A DNA stretch of 64,000 nucleotides, taken from contig NC_080688.1 of assembly GCF_030445035.2 (NCBI RefSeq), positions 71,023,449 through 71,087,448 of the forward strand. Direction: 5' to 3'. Both the position numbers and the translations under genes were made by a program. Shown here piece by piece: positions 1-11,242 of the stretch; positions within the stretch are counted from its first letter, which is position 1, and every line of letters starts with the position of its first letter. Source of the stretch: Dasypus novemcinctus. Taxonomy: Eukaryota; Chordata; Mammalia; Cingulata; Dasypodidae. The notes beneath the pieces were generated by a model. The model saw only the letters and a program-made list of their open reading frames with translations. It had not been told where the DNA came from and ran no database searches.

Positions 1-104
1 AAAATCATAAAAACCAGACAAAATTTATCAAGCATTAAAATATGGTAGACTTTGTTTTGAGTGCTTTACTGGTATTAAGTCATACAATACTCATATTAAG
101 AAGT

Positions 105-250
105 AGGCAGTATTATTATCCCATTTTACAGATAAGAAAACTGAGATACAGAATAGTTAAAAAGTTTGAACAGTGTCATATCTTGATATGTAAATAGCAG
201 AGTAGGAATTTGAATTTAAGCAGTCTGGTTCCAGAATCTACATTCTCATC
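105..250 (-). repeat. MIR SINE fragment
   Basis: Contains the typical reverse-strand MIR core (CCCATTTTACAGATAAGAAA followed by CTGAGATACAGA) and a flank resembling the rest of a MIR. Family recognised by eye; the edges are approximate. It is an ancient non-coding fossil. Confidence 0.6.
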
Positions 251-1722
251 TATGATAGAATCTGACATTACCAGATTCAATACAGCAACTGCAATTCCAA
301 AGAAAACTACTGATGGCTTCATATCAAGAACTACCAGTAGTTACATAGGAAGAACACAGGAGATTACTGCCTCACATGCACATCTTATCTCTTCTTCTCC
401 TGTGGTCACTGCATCTTCTAAAATGAACACTGAAATAACAAAAGTCACCAATGCTCCTGATAATATACCTCTTTGAAGTTTAGTTGTATAAAAAGTGTCC
501 ATCACTGCATTGTGGCTCATTAATACCACAGAAATTAATGAGATGCCTACCACTTTCTTCATGTCTATAGACAGTTACACCACAATTTCAGGAATTAAAG
601 TTACAAATGGCTTAGAGACATCATTCATTACAGCAGCCACTAAGATTCCTATCCAAAGTCAGACTACACTGTTATAACCAGTGCATCTATGAAGGTAAAT
701 ATTACCACTTCTACTGATGATACTGAAAATACCTCAGCAGAGCAAATCCTCCAATGACCTCTTTCAGATCTGTTTTGTATTCCTTTCTTGACTCTAATTC
801 AACAACCACACTTCCGATGACAATTACAGAAGGCTTCTTGAAGAACTACTAAGAATGATATTATCAAGAATGAAACACACACAACTTAGTGCTCCAGATG
901 TTTCTACCAACTCTTCATCTATTAAAACCACTTTCTTTTACTTTAGAAACAAACCTGAACCAGCACAAGTGTGCCGCAGAATAACAATTTGTCTTCCACT
1001 GTGTCACTGGTCTTTATCAACACAGCAGTCAATGCAACATCTCCTATTTACTGGATATCGACAGGAAGTGCAACTGCAATTACAGGTATTGGAGCTACCA
1101 TGACCACGTCAATACCATTCCATCCACTACTCCAAGTCAGTCTACAGGAAAACTCACCATAATGACAGGACCTTGGGTCAACTGCCACAGCAACATTCCA
1201 TATTGTATTCGCTAAGATTCCATCTCCAAGTCACTCTACACCTTTTGTAATAACATCATGAAGACATCTACTACTGCCACTGGAAAAACATCATGCCCTT
1301 CTAATTTTCTCTAACCTTGGGAATATTTGCTGCATCTCTCACTACTGTCTCAAACACAACTATTTCTAATAATTATGACTGAAGGCCCCAAATCAAGCAC
1401 TATTGATAATAATAATATAAGAATCACACACACAGCTCCATTTCAGAAAACTCTACTCCCTTATCATCTACTTATCACCTCACCTTCCCTAAAATGCAAA
1501 AGAGAAATTGTAAAAATCATAGACATTATCTCTCTTTCAATGTGGCCACCATATAACATGTCGCTAGATAAACATCAGCCAATGCAAACACTACCATTGT
1601 AGAGAAAGTCTTGCCATAGCCACCAGAAATCAAGCTATGGTACCACACTACCCACACAGCAGCCTCTACACTTCTTATAACAAGTAATTTCAGGAAGACA
1701 GAGTGGTTTCATGGCAGTTTGG
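251..1722 (+). other. decayed Ser/Thr-rich tract, possible mucin-type remnant
   Basis: No intact gene. Short plus-strand open stretches (about 210-476, 495-677 and 971-1162) translate to Ser/Thr/Ile-rich peptides with many ACC/ACT/TCA codons, separated by stops and frame changes. The composition resembles the better-preserved Thr/Ser array at 47.6-49.3 kb and the tract at 23.0-24.0 kb, all on the plus strand. That suggests, but does not prove, remnants of a mucin-like coding region. It could equally be AC-rich minisatellite-derived DNA. The last ~60 bases lead into the L1-A insertion site and continue beyond it at 11243. Confidence 0.3.
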
Positions 1723-1738
1723 CTCTCATATCCTTGTT
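1723..1738. repeat. target-site duplication of L1-A, left copy
   Basis: CTCTCATATCCTTGTT (16 bp) occurs here directly before the poly-T end of L1-A and again at 11227-11242 directly after its 5' end. A perfect match of this length is a normal product of target-primed reverse transcription. Confidence 0.95.
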
Positions 1739-4570
1739 TTTTTTTTTAATTTTTTTATTTTTTATTGACTTTGTAATAATATTACATTAAAAATATATAT
1801 GTGAGGTCCCATTCAACCCCACCCCCCCACCCCCCCTCTCCGCCCCCCCAACAACACTCGTTCCCATCATCATGACACATCCATTGGATTTGGTAAGTAC
1901 ATCTTTGGGCACCTCTGCACCTCATATACATTGGTTCACATCATGGCCCATACTCTCCTCTATTCCATCATGTAGGCCCTGTGAGGATTTACAATGTCCG
2001 GTGATTACCTCTGAAGCACCATCCAGGGCAGCTCCATGTCCCGAAGACGCCTCCACCTCTCATCTCTTCCTGCCTTTCCCCATACCCTTTGTCCATTATG
2101 TCCACTTTTCCCAATCCAATGCCACCTCTTCTATGTGGACACTGGATTGGTTGTGTCCATTGCACCTTTATGTCAAGAGGAGGCTCAGATTCCACCTGGA
2201 TGCTGGATGCAATCCTCCCATTTTCAGTTGTAATCACTCTAGGCTCCATGGTGTGGTGGTTGTCCTTCTTCACCTCCATCTTAGCTGAGTGTGGTAAGTC
2301 CAATAAATCAGATTGTAGGTGCTGGAGTCTGTTGAGGCTCAGGATCTGGCTATCACATTGTCAGTCCAGAGATTCAAATCCCCTAAATATATCTTAAACC
2401 CCAACATTAACTGCACCTCCAGCACATTAGCATGAAAGTCTTATGAAGGGAGATCCCATCTGAGTCCAGATTCATCACACATAAACACCATTTCCAAAGA
2501 GGGGCCATCTGCCCTGGTAGTTAACCCCATCGGCCATGACCATAACTCCCATGGGTCTCTTTAGCCCTCAAAGGAACCAATATCTGGGGGTTGTATCTGC
2601 TTTATCTGTCTCTCTGACTCTGCTCAGTTGTGCATGAGGGCAAACCTTCTGCCAGCCTCCAGACTCTTTTTTAGAAACTCGTAGCCATATAAACTCATTT
2701 CTCCTTTCCATTTCCCCCTTACTTTAGGTCAAACAGCATTTTAAAGTCATGGTATTTTATGTAGACATGGATATTCTGCTGATCCACATTGAACCTTCCG
2801 TATAAGGTCATTTTCCAGTTGCATCATCAGTTGGTAGTTGATAGTGGTCCCTCGTTGCCAGGGAGGCTCATCCCCGGGTGTCATGTCCCACGCTGGGGGG
2901 AAGGCATTGCATTTACATGCTGAGTTTGGCTTCGAGACTGGCCACATTTGAGTAACATGAAGGCTGACAGAAGGAAATTCCCAGGCACAAAGTTGCTCTA
3001 GGCCTTGTTATTATTTTGGGTTTATCAGCTCACAAGCATAGTCATTAGTATCAGGGGCTCACTGTTGAACCCTCACTCCCTCCCGGTCCCCACCACTGTA
3101 CCTGGGAGACTGTCGCTGCTCCCCTAGGGACCACGACAGAGCACCACTGGCCAGGAACCCAGTACCCCCCCTACTGTGGTTTTTAATTGTTGCCACTATG
3201 AGTATATCCAAACATTACCATGCACCCTGGACATATGTTCTGTACAGCTCCCTGTCAGTCATATATCACCTGTCATTGGTATCCCATACCAGTATCCCTC
3301 CATTGCCATTGTTGAAACACTCTGTGATACAGAACTCCCCGAAATTTGAAGCCCAATATAATGTCATGGTCCCTTACTAGGGAATGGCATATAGCGATGA
3401 GTTTAAAGGATAGATAAAGAACTTGGATAAAGTTAGATAAAGAACTTAGATAAAGAATGTTGACTTGAAAAAATTCCACATCCTATTTTTTTCTTTTTTT
3501 TTCTTTTTTTTTTTTTCCCCCCCCCCCCCTAATTATTCAGCTTTTCTTCACAGGAGTCCTAGACCACAGCAATGTATATATATAATATACAGCACTCCCA
3601 CACATCCACCAGAAAACCTTTTCCCTTCCACAGTGATACTCTTACGCCCTATTCATATCATATTTACTTAAAGTGATGTACAGAGTCTGAGACATTAGCT
3701 TTCTAACAAGGTGACATCTGTGTTTACATTATGGTGCATACTTTAGGATACACAGTTCTTTACATTTTTAGTTATCCTATGTTTTACATTATGGTTTACA
3801 TTATCAGTCTGTCATCTCCTATATGTTATGGTGTAATATTACATGTTTTATATCCATCCTTGTGTACTCTCAAGAAACTCCTCTCTTACCCCCCATTTAC
3901 TTTGGTTCCACACATTTAACGTCCATTTTCCCTTCCACCTTGGTGCCCTCAGTGATAGCCAACCTCCGTTTCCTGAGGAGCCACTTCCAGAGATAGATGG
4001 AATAGTGTTCAGGGCCTAACTTGCTCAACTGCCCCAATGCCCAGGGAGCCACCCTTTCTCTCGAGGGATACAGTTCCCTCTATTGGATGGCATTAGTCCT
4101 CCCCAGGATGTGGGTCCACCCCCACTCTCACTACTTGGGTTTCTACCCCATGGTGTCACCCACTCTGGCAGAATGAGCATTTAGACATTCCCCAGGAGCC
4201 CGTCCTGCATCAGACCCTCCCCTCCGAGCATTCTAAACAGGTAACCCTCTTTATTATATTTTGATATGATTTTCTCGGCATTTTACTCTCCACCAACACC
4301 TGACCCTCTCCTGGTTCGTATGCTACCCCTCCCTCCCCCCACTTTTGGGCAACGTTACCCACCCGTCCCTCCCCGGCCACCCTCAAACCCGCAAAGCCCC
4401 AAGCAAAGGCAACCCCTTGCCCCCCTTTTATCTCTTCTTTGTGTTCATACTTACCACCATCTCGTCTTAAATTCCACCCCTGCAGACATCGGCTCATATC
4501 CTTCCTCCACCCTCCGATTTCCTGCAAGCCTATCGTTCAGTCTCTTGCTATCTAGGGCAGCTTGTTTATT
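1739..4570 (-). other. L1-A 3' UTR, about 2.8 kb
   Basis: Everything between the ORF2 stop and the A-rich tail. The same segment, similar in order and length, follows ORF2 in L1-B (18549-21544): both carry the words GTTACCGGACATTG-like, a TCTAAGCC-type block and a terminal GGGACCTCA followed by TTTAATGTAA. It is therefore a real part of this L1 lineage and not unrelated flank. Two homopurine tracts on the sense strand are seen at 3485-3529 and about 1817-1850. Short open stretches here are not conserved and are treated as non-coding. Confidence 0.9.
3485..3529 (-). other. homopurine (A-rich then G13) tract in L1-A 3' UTR
   Basis: On the plus strand a T-rich run interrupted by single C residues is followed by 13 consecutive C. 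On the L1 sense strand this is G13 followed by an A-rich purine tract. G-rich polypurine tracts are a known feature of mammalian L1 3' UTRs. Confidence 0.8.
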
Positions 4571-7500
4571 TCATATCATTGAGGTCATGTAGTATTTGTC
4601 CTTCAATGTCTGGGTTGCTTCACTCAACATAAGGTTCTCAAGATTCATCCATGTTATCACATGTGTTTGTAGTGTGTTTGTTCTTACAGCCGAGTAGTAT
4701 TCCATTGTGTGTATATACCACATTTTATTGATCCACTCGTCTGTTGATGGGCATTTGGGTTGATTCCAACTTTTGGCAATAGTGAACAATGCTGCTATGA
4801 ACATTGGTGTACATATATTGGTTTGTGTTTTTGTTTTCAGTTCTGCTGGGTATATTCCCAGCAGTGGTATTGCTGGGTCATATGGCAAATCTATGGCTAG
4901 TTTTTTGAGAAACCGCCATACTGTTCTCCAGAATGGTTGGATCCTTCTGCATTCCCACCAGCAGTGGATGAGTGTTCCCCTTCCTTCACATCCTCTCCAG
5001 CACTTGTATTCTTCTGTTTTTTTCATAGCTGCCAATCTTATGGGTGTAAGATGGTATCTCATTGTGGTTTTGATTTGCATTTCCCTGATAGCTAGAGATT
5101 TGGAACATTTTTTCATGTGCTTTCTTGCCATTTGTATTTCTTCTTCGGAAAAGTGTCTGTTTAAGTCTTTTTCCCATTTTTTAAATGGATTGTTTATCTT
5201 TTTATTTTCAAGATGTAGGAGTTCTTTATATATGCAAGTTATAAGTTTCTTATCAGATATATGATTGCCAAATATTTTCTCCCACTGTGTGGGCTCCCTT
5301 TTTACTTTCTTGACAAACTCCTTTGAGGTGCAGAAGGCTTTAATTTTGAGGAAGTCCCATTTATCTATTAGTTCTTTTGCTGCTCGTGCTTTTGGTGAGA
5401 TATTCATAAATCCATTACCTATTACAAGGTCCTGTAGATGTTTCCCTACACTGCTTTCTAAGGTTTTTATGGTCTTGGCTCTTATATTTAGGTCTTTGAT
5501 CCATCTTGAGTTGATCTTTGTATAAGGTGTGAGATGGTAATCCTCTTTCATTCTTCTACATATGGCTATCCAGTTCTCCAGACACCATTTGTTGAATAGG
5601 CCACTCTCTCCCAGTTGAGAGGGTTTGGTGGCTTTATCGAATATTATGTGGTTGTATATGTGAGGTTCTATATTAGAGCTTTCAATTCGATTCCATTGGT
5701 CTATATGTCTCTCCTTATGCCAATACCATGCTGTTTTCACCACCGTAGCTTTATAGTATGTTTTGAAGTCAGGTAGTGTGATTCCTCCAATTTCGTTTTT
5801 CTTTTTCAGTATGTCTTTGGCTATTCGGGGTCTCTTTCCTTTCCAAATAAATTTCATAGTTAGTTTTTCTAGTTCCTTAAAGAAGGCTGCATTGATTTTT
5901 ATTGGGATTGCATTGAATGTGTAGATCAATTTTGGTAGGATAGACATCTTAATAATGTTCAGTCTTCCTATCCATGAACAAGGAATAGTCTTCCATTTAT
6001 TTAGGTCTTCTTTGATTTCCTTGAACAATCTTGTATAGTTCTCAGTGTATAAGTTCTTTACCTCTTTAGTTAAATTTATTCCTAAGTATTTGATTTTTTT
6101 ATTTACTATTGTGAATGGTATTTGTTTCTTGATTTCCTCCTGATCTTGCTCATTATTGGTGTACAGAAATGCTACTGATTTTTGCGCATTGATCTTATAA
6201 CCTGCGACTTTACTAAACTCATTTATGAGTTCTAGAATCTTCGTTGTAGATCTCTCAGGGTTTTCTATGTATAGGATCATGTCATCTGCAAATAATGAAA
6301 TTTTGACTTCTTCCTTTCCAATTTGAATGCCTTTTATTTCTGGTTCTTGCCTCAGTGCTCGAGCAAGTACTTCTAAGACAATGTTAAATAGGAGCGGCGA
6401 CAGTGGGCATCCTTGTCTTGTTCCTGAGTTTAGAGGGAAGGAGTCTAGGATTTCTCCATTGTAAACAATATTGGCTTTAGGTTTTTCATATATACTCTTT
6501 ATCATGTTCAAAAAATTTCCTTGTATTCCAATCATTTGGAGTGTTTTTATCAAGAAAGGGTGCTGTATTTTGTCAAATGCTTTTTCTGCATCAATAGATA
6601 TAATCATGTGATTTTTTTCCTTCAATCTGTTTATATGGTGTATTACGTTGATTGATTTTCTTATGTTGAACCATCCTTGCATACCTGGGATGAATCCCAC
6701 TTGGTCGTGGTGTATAATTCGTTTAATGTGTTGTTGAATAAGATTAGCAAGTATTTTGTTAAGTATTTTTGCGTCTAGGTTCATTAGAGAAATTGGTCTG
6801 TAATTTTCCTTTCTTGTGATGTCTTTGTTTGGCTTTGGTACTAGGGTAATGTTGGCATCATAGAAGGAGTTGGGTATTGTTCTTTCTGTTTCGATGGTTT
6901 GGAATAGTTTCAGCAGGATTGGTGTCAGTTCTTTCCGGAATGTTTTATAGAATTCACCTGTGAAGCCATCTGGCCCTGGGCTCTTCTTAGTTGGGAGATT
7001 TTTAATAACTGATTCTATCTCTCTGCTTGTGATTGGTTTGTTAAGATCATCGATTTCTTCTTTTGTCAATATGGGCTGTTTATGTGTTTCTAGGAATTTG
7101 TCCATTTCCTCTAGATTGTCATTTTTGTTGGAATATAGTTTTTCAAAATATCCTCTTATGATAGTCTTTATTTCTGTGGGGTCAGTGGTGATATCGCCTT
7201 TCTCATTTCTTATTTTGTGTATTTGCATCTTCTCTCTTTTTTTCTTTGTTAGTGTTGCTAAAGGTTTGTCAATTTTGTTAATCTTCTCAAAAAACCAGCT
7301 CTTGGTCTTGTTTATCTGTTCAAGTGCTTTCTTATTTTCTATTTCATTTAGTTCTGCTCTTATCTTTGTTATTTCCTTCCTTCTTCTTCCTGTTGGGTTA
7401 CTTTGTTGTTGTTTTTCTAATTCCTTCAAATGTGCAGTTAGTTCTTCAATTTTTGCTCTTTCTTCTTTTTTGATATATGAATTTATGGCTATAAACTTCC

Positions 7501-8389
7501 CTCTCAGTACTGCTTTTGCTGCATCCCATAAATTTTGGTATGTTGTGTTATCATTATCATTTGTTTCAAGGTAGTCATTGATTTCTTTTGAGATTTCCTC
7601 TTTGACCCACTGTTTTTCTAAGAGTGTGTTGTTTAATTTCCAAATCGTGGTGTGAAATCTGGGCTTCTTTCCCTTGCAAATCTCCAGCTTGACTCCACTG
7701 TGGTCAGAGATAATGTTTTGTATGATTTCAATCTTTCTGAATTCGTTCAGCCTTTCTTTGTGGCCTAGCATATGATCTATCTTGGAGAATGATCCATGTG
7801 CGCTTGAGAAAAATGTATATCCTGCTGTGTTTGGGTGTAGCGATCTATATATGTCTATTAGATCGAGCTCCTCTAATATACTATTCAGATGTTTTGTTTC
7901 TTTGGTGATTCTCTTTTGAGATGTTCTGTCCAGAGTTGATAGTGGTGTATTAAAATCCCCCACTATAATTGTAGATGTATCTATTCTTTCACTTAGTTTT
8001 TCCAGCGTTTGCCTGACGTATTTAGAGGCACCCTTGTTAGGGGCATAGATATTTATGATTGTTCGATCTTCTTGACAGATTTTCCCTTTGACTAAAATGT
8101 AGTATCCTTCTTTGTCTCTCACAATTGTTTCACATTTAAAGTCTATTTTGTCTGATATTAATATAGCTACTCCTGCCTTTTTTTGGTTATTGTTAGCTTG
8201 TATGATTGTTTTCCAACCTTTCACTTTCAATCTCCATGCGTCTCTGGGTCTAAGATGTGTCTCTTGTAGACAGCATATGGATGGGTCATATTTCCTTATC
8301 CAGTGTCCCAGTCTGAATCTTTTGATAGGTGAGTTTAATCCATTGACATTCAGTGTTATTACTATCAAGGAATTATTTGTGTTAGCCAT
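4571..8389 (-). CDS. L1 ORF2 protein: endonuclease and reverse transcriptase, intact
   Basis: 1272 codons, close to the 1275 of human ORF2p. It nicks target DNA and copies L1 RNA at the nick. The N-terminal APE-type endonuclease shows the expected residues at N14, E43, D145/N147, D205 and D229/H230, with the same numbering as the human protein. The reverse transcriptase spans about residues 460-770, with the fingers block [10 protein letters not shown], catalytic D600 in [13 protein letters not shown] and the FADD box with D702/D703. The C-terminal Cys-rich motif CX3CX7HX4C is C1130, C1134, H1142, C1147. The start MANTNNSL aligns with the L1-B ORF2 start. No stop or frameshift is present. The ORF follows ORF1 after 75 bp, as in other L1s. 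Confidence 0.97.
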   Translation of the reverse strand: MANTNNSLIVITLNVNGLNSPIKRFRLGHWIRKYDPSICCLQETHLRPRDAWRLKVKGWKTIIQANNNQKKAGVAILISDKIDFKCETIVRDKEGYYILVKGKICQEDRTIINIYAPNKGASKYVRQTLEKLSERIDTSTIIVGDFNTPLSTLDRTSQKRITKETKHLNSILEELDLIDIYRSLHPNTAGYTFFSSAHGSFSKIDHMLGHKERLNEFRKIEIIQNIISDHSGVKLEICKGKKPRFHTTIWKLNNTLLEKQWVKEEISKEINDYLETNDNDNTTYQNLWDAAKAVLRGKFIAINSYIKKEERAKIEELTAHLKELEKQQQSNPTGRRRKEITKIRAELNEIENKKALEQINKTKSWFFEKINKIDKPLATLTKKKREKMQIHKIRNEKGDITTDPTEIKTIIRGYFEKLYSNKNDNLEEMDKFLETHKQPILTKEEIDDLNKPITSREIESVIKNLPTKKSPGPDGFTGEFYKTFRKELTPILLKLFQTIETERTIPNSFYDANITLVPKPNKDITRKENYRPISLMNLDAKILNKILANLIQQHIKRIIHHDQVGFIPGMQGWFNIRKSINVIHHINRLKEKNHMIISIDAEKAFDKIQHPFLIKTLQMIGIQGNFLNMIKSIYEKPKANIVYNGEILDSFPLNSGTRQGCPLSPLLFNIVLEVLARALRQEPEIKGIQIGKEEVKISLFADDMILYIENPERSTTKILELINEFSKVAGYKINAQKSVAFLYTNNEQDQEEIKKQIPFTIVNKKIKYLGINLTKEVKNLYTENYTRLFKEIKEDLNKWKTIPCSWIGRLNIIKMSILPKLIYTFNAIPIKINAAFFKELEKLTMKFIWKGKRPRIAKDILKKKNEIGGITLPDFKTYYKATVVKTAWYWHKERHIDQWNRIESSNIEPHIYNHIIFDKATKPSQLGESGLFNKWCLENWIAICRRMKEDYHLTPYTKINSRWIKDLNIRAKTIKTLESSVGKHLQDLVIGNGFMNISPKARAAKELIDKWDFLKIKAFCTSKEFVKKVKREPTQWEKIFGNHISDKKLITCIYKELLHLENKKINNPFKKWEKDLNRHFSEEEIQMARKHMKKCSKSLAIREMQIKTTMRYHLTPIRLAAMKKTEEYKCWRGCEGRGTLIHCWWECRRIQPFWRTVWRFLKKLAIDLPYDPAIPLLGIYPAELKTKTQTNICTPMFIAALFTIAKSWNQPKCPSTDEWINKMWYIHTMEYYSAVRTNTLQTHVITWMNLENLMLSEATQTLKDKYYMTSMI

Positions 8390-8464
8390 ATTTTGATTGG
8401 ATTTGTGTTTGTCATATTTTGTTTGTATATTTTTTTTTTGTCTTTTTTGTTGTTGTTGTTGGTC

Positions 8465-9433
8465 TTATACTCTCCTCCAACTTTGCCTTTCCTGTTTTTT
8501 CCTTTCTTCCTGCAGAACTCCCTTTAGAATTTCTTGAAGGGGAGGTTTCTTGTTGGTATACTCTTTCAGTTTCTGTTTGTCTGCGAATATTTTGAACTCT
8601 CCATCATGTTTGAATGCTAGTTTAGCTGGATAGAGTATTCTTGGTTGGAAATTTTTTTCCTTTAGTACCTTGACTATATCATACCACTGTCTTCTTGCCT
8701 CCATGGTTTCAGAAGAGAAATCAGCACTTAATCTAATTGAGCTTCCCTTGTATGTGATGGTTTTCTTTTCTCTTGCTGCTTTTAGGATTTTCTCTTTGTC
8801 TTGAGCATTGGATAATTTGACAAGTATATGTCTTGGGGTGGGCCTGTTGGGGTTTATGACTTGTGGAGTGCGCTGTGCTTCTTGGATATGTACATCTGTC
8901 TCTTTCAGTAGATTTGGGAAGTTTTCAGCCATTATTTCCTGCAACACTCTTTCTGACCCCTTTCCCTTCTCTTCACCTTCTGGAATGCCTATAATACGTA
9001 TGTTTGAGCGTTTTGCATTGTCATTCAGGTCCCTAAATCCTAATTGGATTTTTTCTATCTTCTTATTGACCCCTTCTACTATCTGTTTGATTTCTGATGT
9101 ACTGTCTTCCACATCACTAATTCTCTGCTCTGTCTCTTCTAGTCTGCTGATATTTGCTGCAAGTGTATTTTTGATTTCTTGAACTGTGGTGTTCATTCCC
9201 ATCATATCTGTTATGTTTTTGCGTATGTCTGCAATTTCCCCTCCAAGTGATGTCTTCATGTTGTTAACCTCTTTCATTACTGCATCAAATTTGTCGGTGA
9301 TAAATGTTCTGAGATCTTTCATTGCTTGTGCCAAGTTTTGCTCCCCTTCGTGATTATTGGTTTGTTGATTGGATTCAGCCATGTTTTCCTGATTATTGGT
9401 TTGGTTCGTAGATTTTTGTTGCTTTCTGGTCAT
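8465..9433 (-). CDS. L1 ORF1 protein: RNA-binding chaperone, intact
   Basis: 322 codons, near the usual ~338 for human ORF1p. It coats L1 RNA as a trimer to form the ribonucleoprotein. Visible parts are a polar Gln/Asn-rich N-terminus (residues 1-40), a heptad-like coiled-coil region (about 40-135, with EIKNTLAANISRLEE), an RRM-like core starting near SNIRIIGIPEGEE (about 143-155), and a basic C-terminal domain with the conserved ARRQWYDI and RILYPAKLAF blocks. The start MTRKQQ matches the L1-B copy before that copy's first frameshift. The reading frame ends in SWRRV. Nothing is broken. Confidence 0.96.
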   Translation of the reverse strand: MTRKQQKSTNQTNNQENMAESNQQTNNHEGEQNLAQAMKDLRTFITDKFDAVMKEVNNMKTSLGGEIADIRKNITDMMGMNTTVQEIKNTLAANISRLEETEQRISDVEDSTSEIKQIVEGVNKKIEKIQLGFRDLNDNAKRSNIRIIGIPEGEEKGKGSERVLQEIMAENFPNLLKETDVHIQEAQRTPQVINPNRPTPRHILVKLSNAQDKEKILKAAREKKTITYKGSSIRLSADFSSETMEARRQWYDIVKVLKEKNFQPRILYPAKLAFKHDGEFKIFADKQKLKEYTNKKPPLQEILKGVLQEERKKQERQSWRRV

Positions 9434-10436
9434 CTCTTTATTTTGACGAATTTAATCAGTTCCTTAGCTTCTTTGTCTGCTCTTGGAGGTTAATTAGTTG
9501 TTATTTTTGCACAGGTGTTATATCTTCTCTTTGTCACTTTTTTCTTCTTATTCTAGTTACTTGTTGTTGGTTAAGTTCACTTTAGAGGAAAGTATTAGTG
9601 TTGGGGAAAGGCAATTGTGTAAGCAAGGGAAAAGTGTAAAGTTGTATTGGTGATGTATGTTAATAAAGCAGGAATATGAGATCTGGAAGGATGGAGGTTA
9701 GATTCATGTAGATTGTATAGAGTTATAGCTGTAGGTAGAGTACCTTTTATGAAGTTGATGACTGAATTTGGGAGGAATATGGTATGAACTACACAGCTAT
9801 TGTTTTCATGAGAGAGGGAAAAAGAAAAGAAAGGTAATAGTTTCAAGAGTGGATAATAGACAGAAAGCAGAACAAAGGTATTAGAAATTAAGAGTTAGAC
9901 ACTTTGTGGATCAAAGAACGGGAGGTGGGGGGTGGAATATAGGAGAGACAGTAGATGATAGTGGATATCAAGATGCAGGGGAAGGGTGATAGTGTAGGTA
10001 GCCTAAATCAGTTCACACAGAAATGAGGCAGTGGAGGATGGGAAAACCCAGCAAATGTGAGGTGTTCCCTGTAGCACCTATTGTATACTTGAATTAAAGT
10101 AAAAATAAGTGGAAGATGAGGGACAAGAGGGAAAGAGAAAACCGAAAAAAGAAAAAAAAAAAAAAAACAAACTAATTATAATAAAGAAAAAAGAAAGGCA
10201 AGAAGAAAGGAAGAAAGAAAAAGAGGATGGGCAAACGGTGGGGAACGGATAGGGAGAAGAGAGATACAGGTACACACGTGTCACAATTGCAACACTATCT
10301 AAAACAACAACTTCCCCCCGCTTTGCCCTAAACCCCCCCCGTCTGTCTGCCCAAATGGGTCTGCAAGCACCTCCCTTCCCACAAACCCCCAATAGGCCGC
10401 CCAGGGCCCACGAACTCCCCAGTACTGCAGATGCTC

Positions 10437-10520
10437 AAAAAAAAAAAAAAATTAAGTAAAATTAAAAAAAAAAAAAACAAAAAAACAAAAAACAAACAAA
10501 CAAACAAACAAAAAAAAACA
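10437..10520. repeat. A-rich simple repeat inside L1-A 5' UTR
   Basis: Runs of A with occasional C and T, including (CAAA)n near 10490-10510. It sits at the junction between the CpG-rich array and the rest of the 5' UTR, like an internal poly-A relic. Possibly an old insertion or template-switch scar. Confidence 0.7.
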
Positions 10521-10720
10521 GAAACCCCTCCGCAGGCCCGGCTCCGCCCGCCACGGAGGCTTGGACCGGCTCTGCCCGGCTCCTCACGCCGCCTTGGCCT
10601 GGCCTGGCTCCGCCCAGCTCCGCTCGCTACAGCGGCCCAGCCGGCTCCGGCGTCCACCTCCCGCCACCGCGGCCTGGACCGGCCCTGCCCGGCTCCGTAC
10701 CCGCCGCGGCCTGACCCGGG

Positions 10721-10925
10721 CCCGCCCGGCTCCAAGCGCTACCGCGGCCCGCAGCCGGGGCCTGCACCGGCCCCGCCCGGCTCCAAGCGCTACCGCGGCC
10801 GCAGCCGGGGCCTGCACCGGCCCCGCCCGGCTCCAAGCGCTACCGCGGCCCGCAGCCGGGGCCTGCACCGGCCCCGCCCGGCTCCAAACGCTACCGCGGC
10901 CCGGCTCGGCCTGGCTCGGCCCCGC
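10721..10925 (-). repeat. CpG-rich ~51-bp tandem repeats in L1-A 5' UTR
   Basis: The block CGGCTCCAAGCGCTACCGCG (with one G>A change in the last copy) recurs with starts of the TCCAA word at 10731, 10782, 10832 and 10883, i.e. periods of 51, 50 and 51 bp. Each unit also carries GCAGCCGGGGCCTGCACCGG. The flanks 10540-10720 and 10925-10985 contain diverged GC-rich relatives. Retained CG dinucleotides indicate recent origin or lack of germline methylation decay. Confidence 0.85.
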
Positions 10926-11209
10926 CCGGCCCCGCTCACCGCCGGCACAGCGCGGCCCGGCCTGGCCCAGCCCCACCGAGCGGGGCTAGATGCCTCGTCT
11001 CCGCCTACCCAAGAAGGGAATCCTCTACAGGTAGCTGGGATCTCCGTGTATATTTCACAGACGAATCCTCTCTGTTACCTTCCCTCCAAATCGATGTCCA
11101 GACACCTCCGGACCAGCAAAAATCCCGAAACAATCCGGTCCCAAAGAGTCTCCAACGCCGCCCAGCCGATTCCCTGCAGAAGACTCTAACAGGGATGTTC
11201 ACTCAGCCA

Positions 11210-11217
11210 CCATCTTG
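11210..11217 (-). promoter_or_regulatory. YY1-like site at L1-A 5' end
   Basis: On the sense strand the element starts with CAAGATGG, matching the YY1 core that sits at the same place in human L1 and fixes its transcription start. The same word appears at the start of L1-B (11573-11580) and L1-C (about 56332-56339). The function here is inferred from position. Confidence 0.5.
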
Positions 11218-11226
11218 CCCCCTCTC

Positions 11227-11242
11227 CTCTCATATCCTTGTT
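11227..11242. repeat. target-site duplication of L1-A, right copy
   Basis: Perfect copy of the 16-bp word at 1723-1738. Confidence 0.95.

Larger units (their letters stand above)
1739..11226 (-). mobile_element. full-length L1 retrotransposon with intact ORFs (L1-A)
   Basis: A complete non-LTR retrotransposon of about 9.5 kb on the minus strand. In sense order it has a 1.8-kb 5' UTR (11226-9434), ORF1 (9433-8465), a 75-bp spacer, ORF2 (8389-4571), a 2.8-kb 3' UTR (4570-1739) and an A-rich tail read as poly-T at 1739. The flanking 16-bp TSD is perfect. Both ORFs lack stops and frameshifts, and the CpG-dense 5' UTR has not decayed, so the insertion looks young and is potentially active. It is longer than the ~6-kb human L1 mainly because of the 3' UTR. 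Whether it is transcribed cannot be told from sequence. Confidence 0.97.
9434..11226 (-). promoter_or_regulatory. L1-A 5' UTR / promoter region
   Basis: About 1.8 kb upstream of ORF1 in sense orientation. The 5' end begins GGGGGCAAGATGGTGGC, as in L1-B. It then contains a short block shared with L1-B (GTGTCTGGACATCGATTTGG), a CpG-dense tandem array (about 10540-10985) and an A-rich run (10437-10520), followed by a T/C-rich section to ORF1. By analogy with other L1s this is the internal RNA polymerase II promoter; that function is inferred. Confidence 0.85.

Noticed and set aside
3517-3529. Sequencing gap artefact at the T/C homopolymers
   Set aside because: A purine-rich tract also occurs near the corresponding place in L1-B, so it is a genuine L1 3' UTR feature, although the exact run length may be unreliable.
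4773-8396. Plus-strand frames of up to 204 codons inside L1-A ORF2
   Set aside because: Antisense shadows of the intact ORF2; no domain of their own.
10328-11202. Long overlapping open frames on both strands (up to 252 codons) in the GC-rich block
   Set aside because: All are Pro/Arg/Gly/Ala-rich translations of the CpG tandem array in the L1 5' UTR; open because GC-rich DNA has few stops.
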